From Diphasiastrum complanatum (lineage: Eukaryota > Streptophyta > Lycopodiopsida > Lycopodiales > Lycopodiaceae), in contig CM055107.1 in the NCBI GenBank assembly GCA_029204225.1, positions 35,331-99,330 of the forward strand: a DNA stretch of 64,000 nucleotides. The letters are read 5' to 3'. The position numbers and the translations under genes are program-made. The notes under the pieces were generated by a model that was not told the origin of the DNA, did not search any database, and saw nothing but the letters and a program-made list of their open reading frames with translations. Positions 48,836 through 60,197 of this stretch are shown piece after piece. Numbering within the stretch: the stretch's first letter is position 1; each line of letters starts with the position of its first letter.

Positions 48836-48963
48836 CATTTTGATAGGCCATACATGCTTTTACTACTTGTGAAAGCACAATAATGTTGGATCAGTTCTAG
48901 TACATGTAGCATGGTAACGAAAAGAGGAGCCAAAGGCTGGTTGATCACACAAAATGGGGCTTT

Positions 48964-49000
48964 TTTGCCATTCTCACAGAGCCGGCAAACCAGGTGCGCA
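48964..49000. repeat. Half-copy of the GC-rich palindrome arm
   Basis: TTCTCACAGAGCCGGCAAACCAGGTGCGC matches the left arm of copy 2 and is followed by AAAATGGGGCTTTTTT, the same word that precedes both this and copy 2. Confidence 0.75.
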
Positions 49001-49016
49001 AAATGGGGCTTTTTTT

Positions 49017-49082
49017 CCATTCTCACAGAGCCGGCAAACCAGGTGCGCCGGCGCACCAGGTTTGCCGGCTCTGTGAGAATGG
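49017..49082. repeat. GC-rich palindrome, copy 2, 33-bp arms and no loop
   Basis: 49017-49049 pairs with 49050-49082 with one mismatch. The centre is GCGCCGGCGC. The outer part of the arm (CCATTCTCACAGAG) is longer than in copy 1. Confidence 0.9.
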
Positions 49083-49430
49083 AAAAAAAAAGTTTTATGT
49101 CCATAAACACAGTGCGACAAGCATTTTGATAGGCCATACATGTGTTTGCTGCTTGTGAAAGCTCAAAAAAGCTGGATCAGTTCTAGTACATGGATTTTTT
49201 TAAGCTTTCACAGGTAGCAATCTTGTATGGCCTATCAAGATACTTGTTACATGTGTATAATTATGCACAATCAACTATGTGGATTGAACAATGCCAAGAA
49301 TCACGTGTATTATGATGTTTATGAGAACTTGGGCAACCACGTGTATGTTTATATGGCCCATCAAAATGCTGTATCTGGCCTGTCAAAATGTGTGTGGTTG
49401 GCATTTGATAGGCCATACATGGATTCACAA

Positions 49431-50518
49431 CATTCGAGAAGCCATGCATAAGGCCTTGAGTCCTCTTCAAAATAAATTCCTACTTATTATGCTTTTCTAC
49501 AATTATTGTGTTCCCATGCTACATACCACCTCAACTCTAAACTCAAACAAGACTTTGCCAAAGAAAATTGAATTGCAATGGCAATACCCGAAAGAGACGA
49601 TGGCTATTTTAAATAAATAAACAAATCCCATGGTCATAAATTTGGTTCAAGAATACTTGCTTGTCTACAGAATGAGAACTAGTTTTCATGACCTTAGAAT
49701 AGAAATGTGAAGGTGCAAAAGACTTCAAAGAGAAGTCGTATCATGGAGCAATTTCGCACGAGCTCCGACAAAAAGACTTCAAAGAGAGGCTATGTAGTAG
49801 TGATGAGTCAGAGAACAAGGAACACTAGATCTTCAACTGACCTATCAGGTACTACTATAAATAAACATTTCAAGTATAAATAAAGCATGTATGGCCTATA
49901 AAGTGAAAACGATAAAAGAAAATAAAACACTATTTATGTAAAATGTTATCCATTTTATTATTAAGAAGGTCGACTTCTTGCTTTCTAACTTTCACCTGCT
50001 TGAAGATTTTGGCAAATTTAAGTTGTCCCCATTAAATGTCAATAGCCATTTGGAGTTTCAAAATATTTTGTCAAATTCCAACGCCATCATGCATAGATGC
50101 AATTGAGAATATTTCTATGCAGTACAACGCTAACATGCATAAATTTTGTTGAGGAAAACACATGTTTTATTCAAAGTAATTTTTGTCTTTTGATTGTAAT
50201 GTAGCAACACATGCACACACCATACTCATTTGCAATATTCACCTATGTTTTTGAGTAACATATTTATGGTTTGAGTGTTTGTTCTTTGTCATACTTCGAG
50301 GGTTTATGTTGCTTGGTGGAGCGCAGGTAATGGTGTGCTTGTCAAATTAGGTCAAGTATTTAGGTTTGGTTAACGCCAATTGTGGTAAACTCTAAGCAAT
50401 CTCTACCTCACATCAGACTTGGATGTCAATTGAAAGTGAGCTTCCTTTGATTCTAACGTCGTAGTGTTCTTAAGAACATTCAGCTGAACATTTTAGTTCT
50501 GGTTTCTCTAAGTGTCCA
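49431..50518. other. Non-coding stretch
   Basis: AT-rich DNA without frame, repeat or splice pattern of note. Confidence 0.4.
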
Positions 50519-51730
50519 GTGGCTTCGATCGCAATTGTTGGTATCATAGATAAAAATTGTAATTTGTGTACGCGCCATAAGATAACATGTTCACCTGAAC
50601 ATTTATTGCAGATTTGCTTAAGGATGCTATCTTTCTGTGCAAGTGGCGAGAAGTGCATGAACTGCGAAGTTTGCACAGGTAAACTGGTAATTTTTTCAGT
50701 TACATTTTCTCATGTTTGGGATGTGTACAACTTTATGATATCAAATAACTTGATGTTATTGCTTGCAACAGGAGGAACAATGTCAAACGCTAGGTACTCT
50801 CTAAGATCAATCAGTCGTGGCATCCGTAGAAGCTCCATAGGAAGTGAGGAGACCATCAACAATCCAATTTCCATGATGGATCCTGCGGCCTCTCAAGTGG
50901 TAGATGGGGATGTCCATTGCATAGTGGTACCAGTTGCAGATGGAATTCCCGAGGAGATGGGAGGAACAATACACGAACTAGATGATCACATGTCTGCTAT
51001 GGAAAATGAAAGTGGTCGCAGGTCTCCGACAGTTGTCGTAGAAGTGGAGTCATTGAACATTTCACAAGAAAAAAAGGCCCATCCTCGATTGTTGGGCAAG
51101 CTAATACACACAAACATATTGCAAGAGATGGTCCAATCTTTTAGAGTGCAGACTATGCTGCCACCGCCAGCAATTCCTCTTTGCCAATTCCATACGCATG
51201 GTTACCGACCATGTTTTTGACATGGGTTATAGTTTCGTCACCTCGGGATATATCCCTAAGCAAGCAAAGTTCATGATATCTATGCCTAGAGACTGGGAAA
51301 CTAGTTATGAGGTTACATGCTACGACGAGGCTGCTTGGGGTCCCATATGGTGTAGGGTCAATCAAGAATTTGAACACGAGCTATTCAATCGGCCTGAATA
51401 TAAGCATATCTCGAACAAAAAGTTTTTGGTGTGAGATGGCAATCATAGGTGCAGCCCGCATTAAGGAAGGTAAGAGCTATTATGATTATGTACATAAATG
51501 CTATATATTTTTTTCCTTTGTTGTCTTCTCAATTGATAATACAATATTCTGTGTAGAGTTCTCTCATGTGCCGAAAATGCACATTCGAGTAGACTGCACT
51601 TTCTTGGAAGTTTCAAAAGCTCGGGAAGGGGAACTTCTCATAGCTTTGAGTGCTATTAATCGGCAAGTACATTTGGGCTATCAGAATTAGAAGACAATAT
51701 TTTTTTCTATCCAAAAAGGCATAGTCTTAA

Positions 51731-51826
<96 letters not shown>

Positions 51827-52489
51827 TAACCAATGTGGACCTAGTGCATGACAAAATTGCCAACGGTGCAAGTTGACCAGAGTGCACGTGTAGCCGACGT
51901 TGTCTTACGAGGTATTCATGTTGCAAAAGTTTGGAGTGGCAGATACAAGAACTCTCTTGGATAGCATAGCGCCGGAAGATAAAAAGTGGATTGAGATTGA
52001 ATTGAGTGGAGAGAAAGACACACTACAAGCCATGGTATAGCCTACCAATGGCAGCCCTGAGCCAATTGGTTTTCAAGGTATGCCAGTATTAGGACTGATC
52101 TTATGAGTGCGTTTTTATGGTCTTGTAAGGTGATGTGACTATTGTCGATGCATTTTAAATCACAGGATGACTTCACTAGGGCATTACACATTGCTACATA
52201 GAAGATTACGATTTACAATACAATGCTTCTTTCAAGGTACATACAATTTATCTGAATTGTGGTGAGGTCTTACAAAAAGAATGTCTTGAGCTAACCCAAC
52301 TACAAATTTTCAGGCCGTTGAAACGACTTTCATCTACAAGGGAAAATGACTGGCATCAATTGCCAATCCAGAAAATGGAGAAGGGTTTTTTCAAATCCTC
52401 TACAATATAGCGTGGGACACAAAAGGCTTGGTTGTAGCCGAAGACAAATTGCAAACAATTGCCACGTCCAGTATTGGACCTCCTAAGTA
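50519..52489 (+). pseudogene. Decayed multi-exon gene with a DGNHR motif
   Basis: Exon-like blocks with splice signals: one ending VCTG at about 50681 (GT donor) and one from an AACAG acceptor at about 50771 (MSNARYSLRSISRGIRRSS), Glu/Ser-rich, shifting frame near 51190 into MVTDHVFDMGYSFVTSGYIP and DEAAWGPIWCRVNQEFE, then KKFLV, TGA, DGNHR at 51417-51450. The TGA stands where Trp would complete a W-DGNHR phrase. A block at 51557-51664 reads HVPKMHIRVDCTFLEVSKAR. Further blocks to 52489 (GVADTRTLLDSIAPEDKKWI, GFFQILYNIAWDTKGL) each hold a stop. DGNHR is reminiscent of the ParB/sulfiredoxin-type GNHR loop, which is my inference. Likely transposon-borne, now dead. Confidence 0.45.
51734..51822. 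repeat. (GA)n microsatellite, 89 bp
   Basis: Pure GA repeat, lying between exon-like blocks of the decayed gene. Confidence 0.95.
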
Positions 52490-53353
52490 AGCTTCGATTG
52501 TAAATGTTCCAATTTCATCAGTAAATCAAACCTCTAAATTATGTAACCTGCATAAGCATTTTTGTGTTCTCTCATGTCGATTTTGTCGTAAAGTGATTTA
52601 TAATTCTTTTTTGGAAGAGAAAGAGAGAAGAGGATCTTCACGATATAAATTTAATAAGTTAATAAGCGGCATGATGGGATTGGTCATGACATTGTAGATA
52701 TGAATAGTGTTGTTGCTTGGTGGTAGGGAGAAAATTTAATTCCATAGTGTGCATGCTTGATGCAAGAAATGATTGTCATAAAGGAGTAAATTAACAACAA
52801 AGATTGTTTTTGTCAATAGCTAGTTGTCTTGAGAAATTTGGTCAAGTGGTGATGGTGGTGTGATTGATTGTTGATAGTATGCTTTGGACAATTTTCGACA
52901 TATTTGCAAAGGAGAATGTAATTGCTTCTTATTTCATGTTAGCGGAGGTTATTCAAGTACATTACTGTATAATTGAAAAATCAATGTTGTGCCTACTTAA
53001 CTCAAATTTTTTTTTTTTTTTGCTCTTGTGCTTGATTGTAGAAATTGCGCATATTTTGACCATATTTCTTTAGGAATGAAACTGCGCACATTTTGCCATC
53101 TTAAAATGATTTTGATGTTGATTCAAGTGACATGAAGATGTCAACATGAATAGACTTCTTGTTTTTTGTTCCAATGTTTCAAGCATGGAGTCTTTGGAAG
53201 TTTAAAATTGGTCCCTATATTGTTGGGTTCACAATTTTTTCATTTGTAGATTTTCAGATCTTTGACTAAATAATTATTGTCCAACATATGATAGAATTCA
53301 TTTCATAATTGATTTGTCTATTCAACATCAACAGGTAGTTTTTGCACATACCC
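52490..53353. other. Non-coding stretch between two decayed genes
   Basis: AT-rich, with a T run near 53010. No coding signal. Confidence 0.4.
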
Positions 53354-54282
53354 ATGAGTGGCAGTGGCAGTGGCAGTGGCAGCGGGCGTCGTCGATCCAG
53401 ATCTGTATATGAAGATTACGCCGCCAGCTTGATTGATACCATGTCGCCCTAACAAAGGGCGGTTGTCAGTAGGCAAATGCTTAACATATTAGAAGGCGTC
53501 GCATAAGGCCCTTCATCTCCATCGGTTGCTACAGATGAATTGTCCTCCAACCCTCACTACAATTTAAATGTTGATGGGGATGTAATGAGGGTCAAAATCC
53601 AGGATTATGCAGGAGCTGCGAGAAGAATTCTCGCAAGAAAATGAGTTTTATCTAGGAGCCATATCAAAAGATATGAGCAAATGGATTCGACATAAGAGGG
53701 ATGCCATGTGGGACACACTTTGGGCAGGCAAGTCAAAACCTGCCTGGGCCAAATTGGAAGGCTTGCAAGGATGAGGCCAAAGATCCAGATAAATATCGCT
53801 TGCGGCGAGTAGGATGACCCATGGCATGAGGAATCCTAAGTTAGGATCTAGTGGACAGGCGGGCCTACAGGCCCAAATGGTATGTATCATTTATATTCTA
53901 CAATGCATTCTTTATTGTCATCGCATATGAATTAATGCATGGTAGAAATTTTAACTTGTCATTCATTTTTGTTCTTTTTTATAGCATCATGACTTTGGAC
54001 GCTATCCATCCAAGTCCGAGTATGAAATTGCATTTCACAATTCATATACCGGTTTGGTGGCAGAGCTAGCTCGTCGGGGCATCCACCCCATAGTGAGTTA
54101 TATTCATGATTGTGTCCATCAAATTTATTTATATGCATATATCATCAGTAAATTGATCTTTGGTCGAAAACTTACCATTGTCACATTTGTTGTTTGTGTT
54201 GATGCAGGCACATGTAACTCCAGATGCAGAGCATGTGGCATCTACGGGTCATGGTGATGACAACAGTGTCTCTGTCGAGTAG
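53354..54282 (+). pseudogene. Decayed three-exon transposon-type gene (family X, copy 2)
   Basis: Opens ATG AGT GGC AGT GGC…, a run of Ser-Gly pairs from repeated AGTGGC, then GRRRRSRSVYEDYAAS and a stop. After frame changes it reads SKDMSKWIRHKRD, SKPAWAKLEG and GMRNPKLGSSGQAGLQAQM, ending at a GTATGT donor (53880). Exon two (53995-54092) reads FGRYPSKSEYEIAFHNSYTG. Exon three (54208-54282) is 25 codons with a TAG stop. The copy at 5951-6660 shares WIRH, SKP-W, NP-LGSS--AGLQA-M and E-Y--AF--SY at the same exon positions. The family may be the second CACTA gene (Transposase_24-like), and CACTA-like end repeats lie 0.7 kb downstream. Confidence 0.6.
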
Positions 54283-54712
54283 TAGTAGTGTATAATATAA
54301 TGTAGTTTTTTTGTTTTCGGATGTATGTATATCATCACAATGTATTGTACATGATACGGAAAGTCTCACAATATTATGTAATATAACGTTTGAATTTTGT
54401 TATAATGTTCAAATTTCAATGATTTTGATTTGTGAATATTGAATGGATTGTAATTTCCATACGTTAGTTATGAAGTTGTGAATTGCTATCCACTTAGTTA
54501 ATTCGCAAGTGAAGTCGTGAATGAACCCTAAAATGCAAAAAAACATTTCAAACTTGTTCAAAGAAAACGTTTCAAAGTTGTTAGTCTTTTTAAAACTTCA
54601 TTCAGCAATTAAATCATCATCCATGGTATGCATAATGCTTAATTTAATTAAAGACAACTTAGATCTTATGACCGACCACATTACATTATGAACACCTATC
54701 AGATGCACCCTT

Positions 54713-54715
<3 letters not shown>
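54283..54715. other. Non-coding 3' flank of family X copy 2
   Basis: AT-rich. AATAAA-like words are lacking, and no further exon is seen. Confidence 0.4.

Positions 54716-54796
<81 letters not shown>
54716..54796. repeat. (GA)n microsatellite, 81 bp
   Basis: Pure GA repeat. Confidence 0.95.
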
Positions 54797-54800
<4 letters not shown>

Positions 54801-54997
54801 GGACCAGTTATGCTAGATAAAAGAATATTAATAGGATTGTCAAAAACATGACTCATGATCACTAACTTCATTTTAAAACAATTGTATTAAGGAATCGATA
54901 GTTGAACTCAATGCAGCATCTCACCAGCTTTGATCCTATTTTCGAAAAAATGCGTGCATAAACTGTGCGGCAAATACAATCAAATTTTTTTTTAATG

Positions 54998-55583
54998 CTT
55001 TTTGCAATGTCGGATTTTGACATCCATTTCAACCCTAAAACAAATGTCAGTGGACATTTCCGACATGTATAAGAATGTTCTCTGTGCGTCGAAAATATAC
55101 AGTGGATGTCAGTTTCCGACACTGGTAAAAATTTGTCAGATTCCGACATCCTATTTAACCCTAAAAAAGATGTCAGGGACAGATGTTGGTGATTTCCAAC
55201 AGATTAAAAAAAATGTCCTATGTTCGTTGGAACTCTGTAGAGATGTCGGATTATGACAGTGGAAAAATTTGTCAGTTTTTGACATCCACGTGGACTGTCA
55301 TTTTCCACGTGGCGTCCCAGAATGACTACCTCGTGGCGACAGTTTTCGACATGTTTTAAGGTGAAGGATTCCGACATCTAATTTGAATTACAATCCGGCA
55401 GTCTGTGGGTAGCCGGAAAGGAAGATATGTTAGATTTCGACATGTCAAATTCCGACATATCGTTTGCGACAGATTTTTTGACAGATCCTCCGACATCCCA
55501 AATTTGATGAATTTGTTTTTCACGATTCTATGTCGGAGTATATGTCGAAAACAACTACTTTTTGTTGTTGTGAGAGAATTGGA
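54998..55583. repeat. CACTA-like subterminal repeat block
   Basis: Words of the type TGTCGGA/TCCGACA and their variants (GTCAGTTT-CGACA) occur in both orientations about every 20-40 bp, roughly 20 times. The block ends at 55583 with minus-strand CACAACAACAAAAAGTAG, which resembles CACTA ends in form (CAC start, then an A-rich stretch) but is not the canonical CACTA. Clustered short inverted words of this sort are transposase-binding arrays in En/Spm-type elements. Confidence 0.5.
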
Positions 55584-56552
55584 CCCCTTCTCTTACTCCT
55601 CCTAATTTAATTGGCTTAGTGACATAAGGGCCCTCAAACTTGATTGGACCAATTTCATGGATCTCTCTCTTTTGATTGGTCACATGATCATAAGTGTCAC
55701 TCACCCTTTCTCATCATGACAAATGTAGAAAGCCTAAGCTAGGTCGAGCCACATCACACTCCAAATTTGGCCCTATCACCTACTAACATGTGTATAAGTA
55801 CTAAAAAAAGTCTAGACACTCCTAAACTCAACATAGATAACTTTAACCAAATTTTCGCAAGGACCCTTCTCCCACCTTATAACTATTAGTGCCGCTTCTC
55901 GATATTCTCAAGAAAGAGAACGTCACAGGAACTGCCTCAATGTGGGTGGTTGTGGAGACGATTGTGGTGATGAAGATATTGCCGAGGTGACCTCTCCAGC
56001 TTCCTCAAACCTCGGTTAATTAATGAGAGAATTTAATGTGCACATTTCTTTTATATGCAGTAAATCTACTCACAATAATGAATAAAACAAGTGTACTGGT
56101 GGATCAACTCAACTATGGATTTCATATAGAGAATGTATACAAGTCATCATCAATATGTGTGTTTGTGACTTCAAGGAGAGTACATCATGCTTATGCATGC
56201 GTACATATTAAGATGCATGATATAGCCACCATAGTCTTCAAAGCCACACTTAAAATTTCAAAGCATGTCCTTTAACTCATGTACCACCTTGAAGAACTTC
56301 TCGAGCAAGCTATTCTCCTGAAGATAAGAATACCAACAAATGTCAAATTTTGATTAGAAGCGTGCAATATGATGTGGGTTAAAAAATGGGATAAATAGGA
56401 GATGTGCTTAATGATGTTTGAGGAAATAGTGAAAGTGAAAATGTGATTGGTCTGGTCTAGTCCAGCATGTAGTAACAAATTCAAATGAAGATTCTAAGGC
56501 ATAAGATCTTGCTACTAGATTTAGACTCTTCAAATTATTAATGATCTATCAT
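55584..56552. other. Upstream region of the RNase gene
   Basis: No gene or repeat recognised. A pyrimidine-rich stretch (CTCTTACTCCTCC) lies near 55590. Confidence 0.4.
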
Positions 56553-56560
56553 GGATATTC
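56553..56560. promoter_or_regulatory. Possible P1BS (PHR1-binding site)
   Basis: GGATATTC fits GNATATNC, the PHR1 site of phosphate-starvation genes, about 290 bp before the RNase ATG. S-like RNases of the RNS1/RNase LE type are known to respond to phosphate starvation. A second fit, GGATATGC, is at 57199-57206 in intron 1. An 8-base degenerate site can arise by chance. Confidence 0.35.
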
Positions 56561-56700
56561 GAATCTCGAACCAATAGAATACTACGTAGTTTAAAGAACC
56601 GTGCAATGTTACGTTAATGGTGGCGGCTGTACTTCATATTGTCATTATAATGTTTGGATGACTTAATTAGCCAAGCTTTGAAACTCAAACCATCTCTCTC

Positions 56701-56707
56701 TATTTAA
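56701..56707 (+). promoter_or_regulatory. TATA box of the RNase gene
   Basis: TATTTAA preceded by CTCTCTC, 144 bp before the ATG, at the usual distance for a plant 5' leader of about 110 bp. Confidence 0.5.
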
Positions 56708-56844
56708 GTTGCATAGCAAAGAAGCATAATCTGTAACAATTTCAAAGGTAACAGTGTTTGCATCCTCTCTCTTGGAGTTTGTGAGACGGAGCGTAAAGAG
56801 GGCGAAAGAGAGAGCATTTTACATCGATCAATCAACATTCTATA

Positions 56845-57454
56845 ATGGGTATTGCTGCTACAGATGGTGCAAAAGGCATGCAATCACAATTTAGCCATTT
56901 GCTGATGGGTGCATGCATGAGTATGTTACTCGCTCATGCCAACGCCCAAGGCTTCGATTTCTTCTACTTTGTCTTACAGGTTGGTCTCATCGTTGTTTCT
57001 CTATGCTAGCGATGATCGATCAGTGTATTATTTTGTGTACTCGCGTCGCGAATAATTTATCCAGTTATATCTTTGAGCTCAATCACGTACTATATGGGGG
57101 CAAAAATTGCCAACCATGTGCAGGGACGTTTTCTAATTCCATCAAACTAGCGCTATAATAGCAAAACTACAACTTTTACTTTTGAAAAGAGTTGTGTCGG
57201 ATATGCAATATCCGTTGGGTAAGTAGGCACTCGATCTTAGACAATGGGTTCTTATCGAAATCGTCCATTCATGTTGCAGTGGCCTGGATCCTACTGCGAC
57301 ACTAGCAGCAGCTGTTGCTATCCCACTACAGGAAAGCCTGCATCAGATTTTTCCATTCACGGCCTGTGGCCAAATTACAACAATGGCGGCTACCCATCCA
57401 GCTGCGATCCCAACAATCCCTTTGACATCAGCCAGGTCCTCTCGCTTCCCTGTA

Positions 57455-57485
<31 letters not shown>

Positions 57486-58090
57486 TTGTCAATTTTACCA
57501 TATCAAAGATTTTATTCGTCATGGCAAAGACTTTTCTTATGTACTTAGGGCTAATGAAGTTGACTCATGCATGCCCTGTTTATATCTCAAAGGTATTTAT
57601 TAATCTATCTAACCTGCGGCGGCTTATTTTCAGAAAAGAATTAATGTGATATATCTCTCTCTTTCAGGTATCTGATATAGAGAGTCAGTTACAAACAAGT
57701 TGGGATTCACTTTCATGCCCTAGCAGCGATGGCACAAGCTTTTGGACCCATGAGTGGGACAAGCACGGAACATGCGCCGAGTCTCTATTTAGCCAGCACG
57801 CATACTTTCAAGGTGCTTTGAACTTGCGAAGCTCCGTTAATCCACTGGGAGGTCTCAGCGCTGCAGGCATTAATCCCGATGATGGAGCTTATAGTTTGAC
57901 AGCTATTCAGAATGCTCTAACTTCTTCGCTTGGCCACACTCCAGGAGTGCAATGTAGCAGTGATGCTTCCGGTAACAATCAACTGTATCAGCTGTACATA
58001 TGCGTGGCAACTGATGCTTCCACATTGATTGATTGCCCAGTTTTCCCGACATCCGGCTGTTCATCGACTGTGCTCTTCCCGTCTTTCTGA
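56845..58090 (+). CDS. S-like ribonuclease of the RNase T2 family (secreted)
   Basis: Three exons, 56845-56979, 57280-57435 and 57668-58090, with GT-AG introns at phase 0, give a 237-residue protein, the usual length for this family. Residues 1-34 are a signal peptide (hydrophobic LLMGACMSMLLAHANA, cleavage after Ala34); Met12 is an alternative start. The mature protein opens QGFDFFYFVLQWPGSYC. Active-site segment 1 is FSIHGLWPN with His72. Segment 2 is HEWDKHGTC with His125, Glu126 and His130. Eight or more Cys are in family positions. The enzyme cleaves single-stranded RNA through a 2',3'-cyclic phosphate in the secretory pathway or cell wall. The pattern matches plant RNS1/RNase LE-type S-like RNases, used in phosphate recovery, senescence and wounding. 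Intron 2 holds a short CT repeat. No stops or frame breaks: the only clearly intact host gene here. Confidence 0.95.
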
Positions 58091-58276
58091 TATATACTTC
58101 GTGTCGCAATATGCACTGCAAATTTTGTTGTTGAAGAAATCACTCAGAACCAGAAGAGTGTATATATGTATGTATGTATAGCAGCATTGATGAGTCTTGA
58201 AAATTGTTATTCTTTTGCTTAGCATCTTTATTAGAAACGTAGCATAGCATTGTTACGGGAACAATGCTTATAATAT

Positions 58277-58282
58277 AATAAA
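58277..58282 (+). terminator. Polyadenylation signal of the RNase gene
   Basis: AATAAA about 187 bp after the stop, in an AT-rich setting. Confidence 0.5.
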
Positions 58283-59015
58283 TGCAAGGATGTGAAGTTA
58301 TTCAACAATAAATTAGCCATTTTCACTAATTCTATTGTCTTTCCATTGCCAAAATTTAAAATTCCACTAATCAATCATCCTTTCTTTCAAGGGGGGAGGT
58401 TCTTTGTTACCAAACTCCTGCATGGAATTATTTGGGGATTGCAATTGGGAGGTAGGCATTGAATGCATGGCAAAGGACCCAGGAGGCGGCCGTACTTCCC
58501 TGTTGTAAAAACCTTTTTAAAATTCTTTCTGCCGCAACTTCTTTTAACACTCACCTTGCTTTCCACTGACTCTACTCTATAACATGCTTCAATTTATTTC
58601 ATAAAACAGGAAAAACTGACTTTCACGTTGAGATGAACCTATTGGAACAAGTCATGAAAACCAAGAACTTAGTATGTTTTAAAAGGGAAAATGTCAAGGA
58701 ATTCAAAATTTTAAGGGATTTTTCAGTGACCTTTCCATTGGGGAATATCGCGATAAAAGACGAGAGAGGCCGTTACTACAAGCCATTATTATGACAATAT
58801 ATGATCCAATGAAGTCACTAAGAAATTCATTGATTTACTTAAAGGGTGAGTGATGCTATGCAAAATTAAGGCAAATTTATTTCCTAGCAAGGACCACCTA
58901 TACATCTTTATCTCTCTACAAGAGTGGGGACCACATAATCTCTCTTTTCTCTCTCTCTCTCTCTCTCTCTACCCACACCCCCCAAAAGTGGGGACCATCT
59001 ATGACTTTATGTGGG
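58283..59015. other. Non-coding stretch, RNase 3' flank
   Basis: No gene recognised. A (CT)n run of about 27 bp lies near 58943-58969. GTGGGGACCA is repeated near 58924 and 58989. Confidence 0.4.
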
Positions 59016-59512
59016 GATCATGAACTGTACTTTTCATGAAGCCCTTCATGGTATTTATGACACTTTCATGGGGCCCTTCAAAATCTTTATGACCTCAAGG
59101 CATACCAGTTCTTTTCCACAAATTAATGCACTTCTGGAATACAAGGGAAAACTCAAAGGAATCATTTACTATTAGCTCAAATTCTCAATACTTATGAGGT
59201 CTTCCATTTAACGCGAAAACATCTAGATGACCAATATAATGATTCAAATTTTTTGAGATCATATATTTGTCTTAGAACAGATTCAACAATGAGATCATAA
59301 ATAGATTCATCTAATAGATCATGTAGCTTGACTAAAATAGAAAAATCACAAACATAAGTAGTTAGGATTCAACATAGAAAATTAAATAAAAGCTTGAAAT
59401 TAGATACAAAATTTACAACAATTGTCTTATAATAGGCACACTAATAGTATTACCAATCACATAATCACATATGTAAACACAGAAAACCAACGCCTAATAT
59501 ATATATATATAC

Positions 59513-59593
<81 letters not shown>

Positions 59594-59855
59594 AACTAAA
59601 TCTAAGTGTATTAAATTATAATGAAATGAGCAAAGGACATTCCTTATTGTACAATAGTACAATAGATGATTAGTATGACACATTATTTCGATACCTAGTG
59701 GTTAATATTGATTACCACATTTTTTTCTAAAGCCAAAATATAAAACACGGTGATTGATACATCATGAGAAACTTTGTTTCAGCTGAAGAACTTGATGACC
59801 CATCATCCTCATTAGAGTCTATCGTTGAATTCTCATCTGAGTCGGCATCCAATAA
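59016..59855 (-). repeat. Right part of inverted segmental duplication (copy 2)
   Basis: Reverse complement of 28399-28476 joined to 29276-30081. The exon-like sequence beside the LTR (59855-59782) is shared with copy 1 and is then lost. A (TA)n/(GA)n array lies at 59496-59590. Confidence 0.85.
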
Positions 59856-60109
59856 GTTAAGAAAACAGTTAAAAAAAAAACCCGACCGGATTAATCACCA
59901 CAGCACAACGTCAAGTGCAATAAGACAAGACAACTGAATTGCTCTCCACACACTATATATTCAACTTATAAGCAAGTACAAAGATAAAGTTGCTTAAAAG
60001 CACTCAAAGGGCTCGTAAAAGAAAGACGACCCGATAATTCTAGAACTGAGCACACGTGGTGCCGTCGAAATAAGAAAGCACTGTATAAGTCGATCATTGC
60101 TATTTTAAC
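59856..60109 (-). repeat. 3' LTR of copia F
   Basis: 254 bp, same ends as both LTRs of E. Confidence 0.8.
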
Positions 60110-60197
60110 TCTCTCCCTCAATGATCAACATCTCTTTTTATTTTAAAGTTTACTCTATTCATGGAACATACATGATAGTATAAAAAGTAAAGGCTTT

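Larger units (their letters stand above)
48836..49430. repeat. Array of TTTTGATAGGCCATACATG motifs, direct and inverted
   Basis: Direct copies of about 70 bp start near 48836 and 49121 (each with CTTGTGAAAGC and GGATCAGTTCTAGTACATG). An inverted copy at 49205-49242 pairs with 49121-49160. Shorter forms lie near 49350, 49378 and 49407. The inverted pair is a stem of about 38 bp around a 45-bp loop. Confidence 0.7.
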
